From Erpobdella octoculata (lineage: Eukaryota; Annelida; Clitellata; Hirudinida; Erpobdellidae), in the NCBI GenBank assembly GCA_963978895.1, contig OZ022244.1:31699194-31763193 (forward strand): a DNA stretch of 64,000 nt, read 5' to 3'. The position numbers and the translations under genes are program-made. Below, in pieces: positions 57,308 through 64,000 of the stretch. A model generated the notes under the pieces. The model worked only from the letters and a program-made list of their open reading frames with translations. It did no database searches and had not been told where the DNA came from. Every line of letters starts with the position of its first letter. Within the stretch, counting starts at the first letter, position 1.

Positions 57308-58219
57308 ATACTACTATAAAGGCGAAATGTCACCGTCAATTGGATTTCTCCAGTTACATTTTCGCATTCACTGGTCTCGGAATCTGCAAAAGTTTTTTTT
57401 AGTGGCAAATCGATAATCTGAGTTTTCAAGTTTTGATGAGGTTCTTTTACTTTACTTGAACATAAAATGCTTTCATAGGATTTTTGTGAGCAATGGAAAG
57501 GCCTGAAGGAGTTGTAATGGAAGGCAATGGAGATATATTCCAACATCACAAGTTACTCGATAGCTTCTTCAAAAAAAGGAAACACAGCCATGTCAGAAAA
57601 CAGCTCAACGCTTTCCACAAATTCATTGGAGATTGCGAAAGCATGTTCGGAAGGCCGACCGAACCTAAGACGCATACGACTTCTACTGGAAATCCGGACG
57701 TTGAGAGGTTTGGCAAACCCGCAGTTTGCGATACAAATGACTGTGACGACCAGCTATGGCAGAGGTCTGCTTTGTCACAGCGGGCTTTCGTCATTGCAGG
57801 GTTGTCGTTTAAGAAAAACCAAGGGAGGAAGATCTTAAAAGAGCCCACCTGTTTCAAAATTGTATCCTGATAATACTAAACCTATCTTCCTAAATTAGCT
57901 AATGACTGGGGGTAGTCATAGGTACTTTTCAGAACTTTTTCTTACAAAAATTTAACCATCTAGGGGAGCCCATTTTAAAGTTAAGGTGGCCCATTTCAAA
58001 ATCATAGGAGGCCCACTTCAACGTCAGGAGGGGCCCACGTCAAAATCAGAGGGGTCGATGGGCTCCCTAATTGACATCCCAAAGTCACAACAGGCAATTT
58101 TTTGCATAGCGGGCCTTTGTCACGGCGACAGGAACCTTAAACAGCAACTTTTCGGCGTTTTTATTTGTTGTTTTTGTATTCAAATTTGAAGGAAGTGCTG
58201 ACTTTCCTCTTGCCCGCAG
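57308..58219. other. Region upstream of the first recognised Kv1 exon
   Basis: A 125-codon plus ORF (57493-57870) overlaps a 103-codon minus ORF; neither shows a known domain. Bases 57960-58070 hold a degenerate tandem of about 24 bases built on GGGCCCACTTCAAAATCAGG-like units. An upstream exon of the potassium channel could lie here, but I could not identify one. Confidence 0.4.
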
Positions 58220-59045
58220 GTACGAGGACACAAACCTGAACGAAGATTTCTGCCACGCGATGGACGCGGGTCACCACCAGGACATCGAGTACGACCTGCA
58301 CTCGACAATGCACGAAGAGTGCGAGGAGTGCTCCGAGAGGGTCGTCCTGAACGTCAGCGGACTCCGGTTCGAGACGCGACTGAGGACACTCGACCAGTAC
58401 CCGGAAACTCTCCTGGGAAACGTGGAAAAAAGAAACCACTACTACGACCCGCTTAAGAACGAGTATTTCTTCGACAGGAACCGACCGAGCTTTGACGCCA
58501 TCTTGTACTATTACCAGGTTATTTTTGTTTATTCTTCAGCTGGAATTTAAAGCACTGGTGACAGCTTATCTATGGCATTCACGTGGTCAGTGGTTCAAGT
58601 CTCGCTGGCGTAACCAGGTGCGGTTTTGGGGTCCCTCGAGGGCTGCTCGGATAATTTCCGATTAACGGCTCCACCAAAACGAAAGCACTAGTAGAAGGTG
58701 ATTAACAAGTGGTACAAAAGTTTTTTTCTCGGCATGCAGCAGTCATCTATGTATAAATATTTCACCGAAGTACGTGTGTTGTACGTTTCACAAAAGCTAA
58801 GGTTCCTCATGTGTTCTGCGTGCTCTGCTTGGGCACTCCTTTTCCACCTCAATTAAACTAATTTCTCCGACGGCAGAGCCAGGGCAGGCTGAGACGACCG
58901 GTCAACATTCCGCTCGACGTCTTCATGGAGGAGATCAAGTTCTTCGAGCTCGGCGAAGAGGTCCTGGAGCGGTACAAAGAGGAAGAGGGATTCGTTAAGG
59001 AGGAGGAAAAGCCTCTTCCAGAGAACGAACTTCAAAGAAAGGTTG

Positions 59046-59077
<32 letters not shown>

Positions 59078-61225
59078 GTGAGGTTAGTGAGGATGATGAT
59101 GATGATGATTGTGAAGTTAGTGATGATGATGATGATTGTGAAGTTAGTGATGATGATGATTGTGAAGGTAGTGAGGAAGATGATGATTGTGAAGGTAGTG
59201 ATGATGATGATGATGATTGTGAAAGTAGTGATGATGATGATGATTGTGAAGGTGGTGATGATGATGATAGTGGCACGAACTGAGTCTTGTGTGTTATTTA
59301 AAAAAGCTAATCATCATTATCATCAGCACCACCATCATTATCATGATTACCATCGCAATCACGATCAGCACCAGCACTGTCAGTTCCGCAGGGATGGTGC
59401 TGATAGTTGACGCATCGTAAACTCCTTACTTTTACGTTGCAATAATTTCGGTTTCTTTCTGAAATTTCGCGCGCTAACAGAAAAATTAGAGTCGATTTAG
59501 AACGCGTAATTGCTCTCCTCGTTGATTATGCAAGACACGCGTGGAGGCCAGAAGTTACGCGTGTGCTTTTACGACTCGTAATTTTTTACGTCGCCAGTCC
59601 GCGAATCCAGCCGAATGTCGGAACTTGACGACGAGTGTTACTGCGAGCATGCGATGAAGGGTTTTAAGCTGGAATAATGATAATGGTAACCATAGTGACA
59701 GGGTTTGTTTGTGGCATTAAAAGTTACATCGGTAATAAGAATAATAATAATTACTAGATAGTTAAGGTTAGCTGCTAATAAATGATTTGTGCATGTAATT
59801 GAGTATAATAAACTTTTATGATTTTAAAATTATCTCTCTTTGGATTCAATTAATTTTTTGTCAGCTTTAGACCATGTTACAACTACTAAAATAAATAAAA
59901 ATGAATGCATGCATGTGTCAGCATCAAATTTAAATGCCCGAACCGATTTTATCGAAACACGATACACTTGAGAAGTACAGTCAGGGTCAAGGGGTGTTTG
60001 AGTCAGGGGGTCAGGGGTTGTTTGTGGCCAATTTGCAAAAAATCTACCAGTAAGTTTGGCGTTTTACGTCCAAAAAGCCCGATGTCAACCGGATATATCC
60101 GAGCTAGGAGAAAGCAAAACATCATTAATAAGTATAACGATAACGATAAACATTAAAAAATTTAAATTTAATTCAAATCGATAAGATCTGGCTCCTGATG
60201 GAGTACCCGGAGAGTAGCATAGCGGCTCGGCTGATAGCTCTGGTCTCCGTGCTCGTCATACTTCTGTCCATCGTCGTCTTCTGTCTCGAGACCCTGCCCC
60301 AGTTCAAGAGGTTCGACGGCGTACCGGGCAACGGCTCGTACGGGGACGGGGGTCAGGGTCATTCCGCCAACTACTCCCATCACGAGGGTATGCTATGTTA
60401 CTGTTGTTGTTGTTGTTGTTATCGCAGTGTTTCTGCCAAAGTTGATGTTATTTGTTTGATGAAATCGATATTCTACCCGCCATATTCTCAGTCCAGTAGT
60501 GCCATAAGTTGTTAAATTTTTAAATTCTTCTCAGGTGTGCCGTTGGAAGAAGACGACATGCCCCACCTGTCCGACCCATTCTTCATCATCGAGACGTGCT
60601 GCATCGTCTGGTTCACGTCGGAGCTGCTGCTGCGCTTCTTCAGCTGCCCCGACCACCTGTCCTTCTTCAGGAACGTCCTCAACATCATCGACCTCTTCGC
60701 CATAGTGCCCTATTTCGTCACCCTGGCGACCGCGATGTCGTCGCCGACGGGCGGAGGGACGGACCACCACGCCACGACGTCGCTGGCCGTGCTGAGGGTC
60801 GTCCGACTGGTCAGGGTCTTCAGGATCTTCAAGTTGTCGAGGCATTCGAAAGGTCGGTTTGAAAATAATATATGGAAATATGGAATGGTTGTCATTAACT
60901 TCAATGTTTATTTTTAAGCGTAATTTTTTGGAGATAATTTTATAGTGGTTTCTCCTTGTTTAGATTTCTTCTAGCTGTTCTTAGCTGATTCGCTCTCTCT
61001 CTCTCTCTCACTCACTTACTGGTTCTGTGTCGCATGGATGGCAAAGTCAAATTATCTCCTTTATTGGATTACCATTATTTTTTTATATCAAAAAAATCTC
61101 TTAAACCCATCTATTCATTAAATCATGCACAACTAAACAATCTTTTGTTCACCTGAGGTTTTTGACGTTTTGTACAGCGCTCTTGTGATGACTGTTTCAT
61201 TGTACTGCGCTATATAAATTATCCA

Positions 61226-61256
<31 letters not shown>

Positions 61257-63048
61257 TACTATGTAAAAAAGGGCAACGTTTGGGTACGTTAAGGATTTGC
61301 TTCCGAACCACTGGAGCCATTTGAACGAAATTTGACACTGAGCTAGTCTTCTTAAGTAATGAAGACAATCTGGTTTTTACTTTACATTTTATTGGAAAAA
61401 TTGAGCAAAATGAACAAACAAATAACTTTGCAGCGAGAGTTGCTTATAATGAGATCTAAAAAAAAGATATTCGTTTAATTTAATAAAAAAGAATTAAATC
61501 GCTTTCTCCGCAAGGACTGCAAATCCTGGGCCGAACGATCCGTGCGAGCATGAGGGAACTCGGTCTCCTCATCTTTTTCCTGTTCATCTGCGTCGTTCTC
61601 TTCTCCAGCGCCGTTTACTTCGCGGACGGAGACTCCCCGGACTCGCACTTCCTGAGCATACCCGACGGTGGGCTGTTTTTTTTTTTTTCGTTACGCGTTG
61701 CGAGTTTTAGTCGGAAAAGCGGATCGGGGCGGTCTGTCCCGAGAGCGGTTCTGATTTAATAACGTAAAATATCGTTCTCTTTGGTTTTCCATTATGAACT
61801 GATTGCTTGATCTTGTTTTAGATGTCTTTTCAGTAGCGAAGATCGCTTGATTTTCGAGTCGGACATTTTTCGTCCGTCAAACGCGTTCGTACGAGTTTTT
61901 TTCATACTTCCAGCCTTCTGGTGGGCCGTCGTAACCATGACGACCGTGGGGTACGGGGACATGCGACCCACGAGTGCCTGGGGCAAGCTGGTCGGCTCGA
62001 TGTGCGCCATCGCGGGGGTGCTGACCATCGCGCTGCCGGTCCCTGTCATCGTCTCGAATTTTAACTACTTCTACCACCGGGAAAACGACAGCGAGGAGAA
62101 GGTTCTTGTTATTCACTTGTATTGACTAAGAATAATACTCTGGCTACAATGATCACTGTTACTGCAACTACTGCTACTGCTGCTACTGCTGCTACTACTA
62201 CTACTACTACTACTACTGTTGTTGTTGCTGCTGCTGCTTCGATCACAATTTTATCTTATTTACTTTCCCCCTCTTCCTTTATCCATATGTAAATTTTTGT
62301 AATGTATGCATATGTAAATTTAATTAATTAATTAATCAATTACTCCACGTCATTTCAGTTGGCGGTTTTTTCGTCTCCCTCGTCGGTCTTCGGCGCCAAG
62401 ACCCGCGACTCCGTCTCGACGACGGGCGGCGACTTGTCGTGCGTGTCGTCCGCCAACTACCACCGCAGCAACAACAACAACGACGGCAGAGGCATATACG
62501 AGGAGGAGGAGGAAGAAGGAGAGTACGATGAGGAGATGATGGTAGAAACGGTAACGACTTCCGCCACGCTGGAATTCGACAACCGGCATCACCGCCGGCG
62601 TCAGCACGCTCGCGACGCCATCGTCGAGGAAGAAGACGAGACGAGACAGGATGACGCGATGTCGTACGACACGGCCTGCTCGTGCGATTACTATTACGTC
62701 AGAGACGAGGCGATGAGAATCGGAAGAGACGATTGCCAGGTCTGTCTCGGTTCGTTTGAGAGTTCGGGAGACAGGCCCGCGGGTTCGAATTCTCCGAGCA
62801 GGGGGAGCGGTTCGTGCCGCGTGCCGTCCGACGACGGCTTCTCCGGCCGCCGGCCGACGTCGAGAAACGTCGAACTTCGAGGTAATTCGTCGTCTTCGTC
62901 CCAGCACGATCGGTCGGTCCTGGATCATCAATCGGTCAGCGATCAGTCGATCAATCCGCCGAATTATCAAGAGGCGCTGGAGATCAGACAGCCGGCTCCG
63001 ATGAGATCAGTGAAGAAAGCCGAGATTGTGAAAACTTATACCATGTGA
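58220..63048 (+). CDS. KCNA/Shaker: Voltage-gated potassium channel, Shaker (Kv1) type
   Basis: Seven phase-compatible exons: 58220-58517, 58877-59041, 60186-60387, 60535-60852, 61515-61667, 61914-62101, 62359-63048. T1 tetramerisation domain: [20 protein letters not shown] to [18 protein letters not shown]1 [21 protein letters not shown]2 [21 protein letters not shown]3 [18 protein letters not shown]4 [20 protein letters not shown] with Arg/Lys every third residue. S5 [20 protein letters not shown], pore [11 protein letters not shown]6 with the PVP hinge ([19 protein letters not shown]). The residue after GYGDM is Arg, like Kv1.5 and unlike Shaker Thr, which predicts weak external TEA block. 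The 230-codon last exon is acidic and Ser-rich, ending KTYTM, a possible PDZ ligand. An acceptor at 58219 suggests an upstream exon; ATG at 58260 is an alternative start. Confidence 0.95.
59048..59275 (+). repeat. (GAT)n repeat with GTGAAGGTAGT interruptions
   Basis: Higher-order repeat of GATGATGATGATTGTGAAGG units starting seven bases after a Kv1 splice donor. The long ORFs through it on both strands are artefacts. Confidence 0.9.
62152..62238 (+). repeat. (CTACTG/CTA/TTG)n trinucleotide repeat
   Basis: Run of ACTGCTACTGCTACTAC units passing into GTTGTTGTTGCTGCTG, within the last Kv1 intron. Confidence 0.9.
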
Positions 63049-64000
63049 TAACCAACAACGACATCCGTCATCATCTATAAAAACAACCATATGATTCTTA
63101 TCATCCCTGGGCGCATTTTTTTCCTTCCTACTTTTTTTTCACACGACGTTTTAAATGTTTTTAGGAGATGGCGTGCGGTTGTATCGAGGTAGTTTTACAC
63201 GTATCAGTTTAAAAATTTGTTTTTTATTATCTTTTGTTATATATATATATATATAAATATATTATTTTTGTTTTAATTTATAAACTTTTGTTACCTCATT
63301 CTGTTACCCGACGCGCACCACCCTCGCACCGTCTCATGTCACCGATTTCCTTTTTGCGTGGCTCCGCTGACGTTCCATCTTTTGTACCACGTTGCCTCGA
63401 ATTTGACACACGATCACACACACACGCACGCACGCATGTACGCACACGCTCGCCGACCGGACGAGAAGATCACATTTTTCTGGAATTATTTTATTGAAAA
63501 AGCTTTAAAATAAATCCTCGATCGAATGCCGAAGTCGTCTGCACACACACGCTCGCACGAGACAAATTTGTGTGTGGTTGCTGCTGCTGCTAGCTTTATT
63601 TTCTCTGAACAGTTTGATAAATTTATATATATGTTATCTTATATATATATATAATTTTATTGTAATGGTTTTGTATGTTTACCTTACTTGTTTCTAGGTG
63701 TTCTTGGATAACGTTTTGTAAAGAGGTTGTTGCTGTTATTGGTAGGTATATTGGCGATCATAATTGAATGGACTTAATTGTTTATAAGTCTTCCATGGTT
63801 ATTAGTTATAGGAAAATTGAAGAGTCTTTTTTTTATTTGTTTCTGGTTGTTTTTTTTTTATTTACAATTAAATCGAAATTCATTCGTGATTGGATTTAAA
63901 ATTAATTTATAAATCAATTTTAAATTCCTCTTTTAGCAAATGTTTTTTCATTCATGATATTATTATTTAATATAACTGATTTTTATCGATCTCTGTGACA
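63049..64000 (+). other. Kv1 3' UTR and downstream sequence
   Basis: No coding frame of note. Candidate poly(A) signal AATAAA at about 63509. Short TA repeats at about 63240 and 63640. Confidence 0.5.

Noticed and set aside
57493..57870. 125-codon plus ORF as an upstream Kv1 exon
   Set aside because: No similarity to Kv1 N-termini, no suitable donor joining to 58220 in frame, and an overlapping antisense ORF of similar length.
59048..59276. Met/Val-rich and Ser-rich ORFs next to a Kv1 exon
   Set aside because: They are GAT trinucleotide repeat in the intron following a clear splice donor.
62350..62970. 206-codon minus ORF
   Set aside because: Antisense shadow of the GC-rich last Kv1 exon.

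Overview
This is animal nuclear DNA: AT-rich, with GT-AG introns, many TA and CATA microsatellites, tRNA-derived SINEs, a CR1/L2-like LINE, a Ty3-type LTR element, hAT-like and Helitron-like DNA transposons. The host genes are bilaterian and none is bacterial. The small introns and repeat mix suggest a lophotrochozoan (annelid or mollusc), but that is a weak inference.
Layout. 1-432 (+): last coding part of a ONECUT homeobox gene. 3941-7412 (-): complete small gene with two RRMs and an acidic tail. 8978-16797 (-): complete 14-exon WDTC1 orthologue whose exon phases all close. 17749-20978 (-): very young Ty3/gypsy-type element with identical LTRs and an unbroken Gag-protease-integrase frame that has lost most of reverse transcriptase and RNase H. 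21-24 kb: decayed coding remains and repeats. 24-56 kb: a repeat-rich region holding five CHMP4/Snf7-like (ESCRT-III) genes: A (+) 25976-29050, B (-) 33240-35239, C (-) 37184-40013, D (-) 49601-52384, E (-) 52727-55920. 58220-63048 (+): Shaker-type (Kv1) potassium channel in seven exons, possibly lacking an upstream exon.
The CHMP4 cluster is the most unusual part. Each copy has the same four-exon plan with the same phases. C-B and E-D are two copies of a two-gene block, and A is an inverted mosaic of both types. The Snf7 core is kept, but the family's usual C-terminal end is replaced by copy-specific tails: a 24-residue repeat in A, B and D, a microsatellite plus transposon read-through in C, and an unrelated tail in E. 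D also carries a chimeric extra exon. Most transposons between 24 and 57 kb lie in or between these genes, and several have exact target-site duplications or an empty-site paralogue, so their order of insertion can be read.
All exon boundaries were read by eye from splice sites, reading frame and protein-family knowledge. No alignment or search was run.
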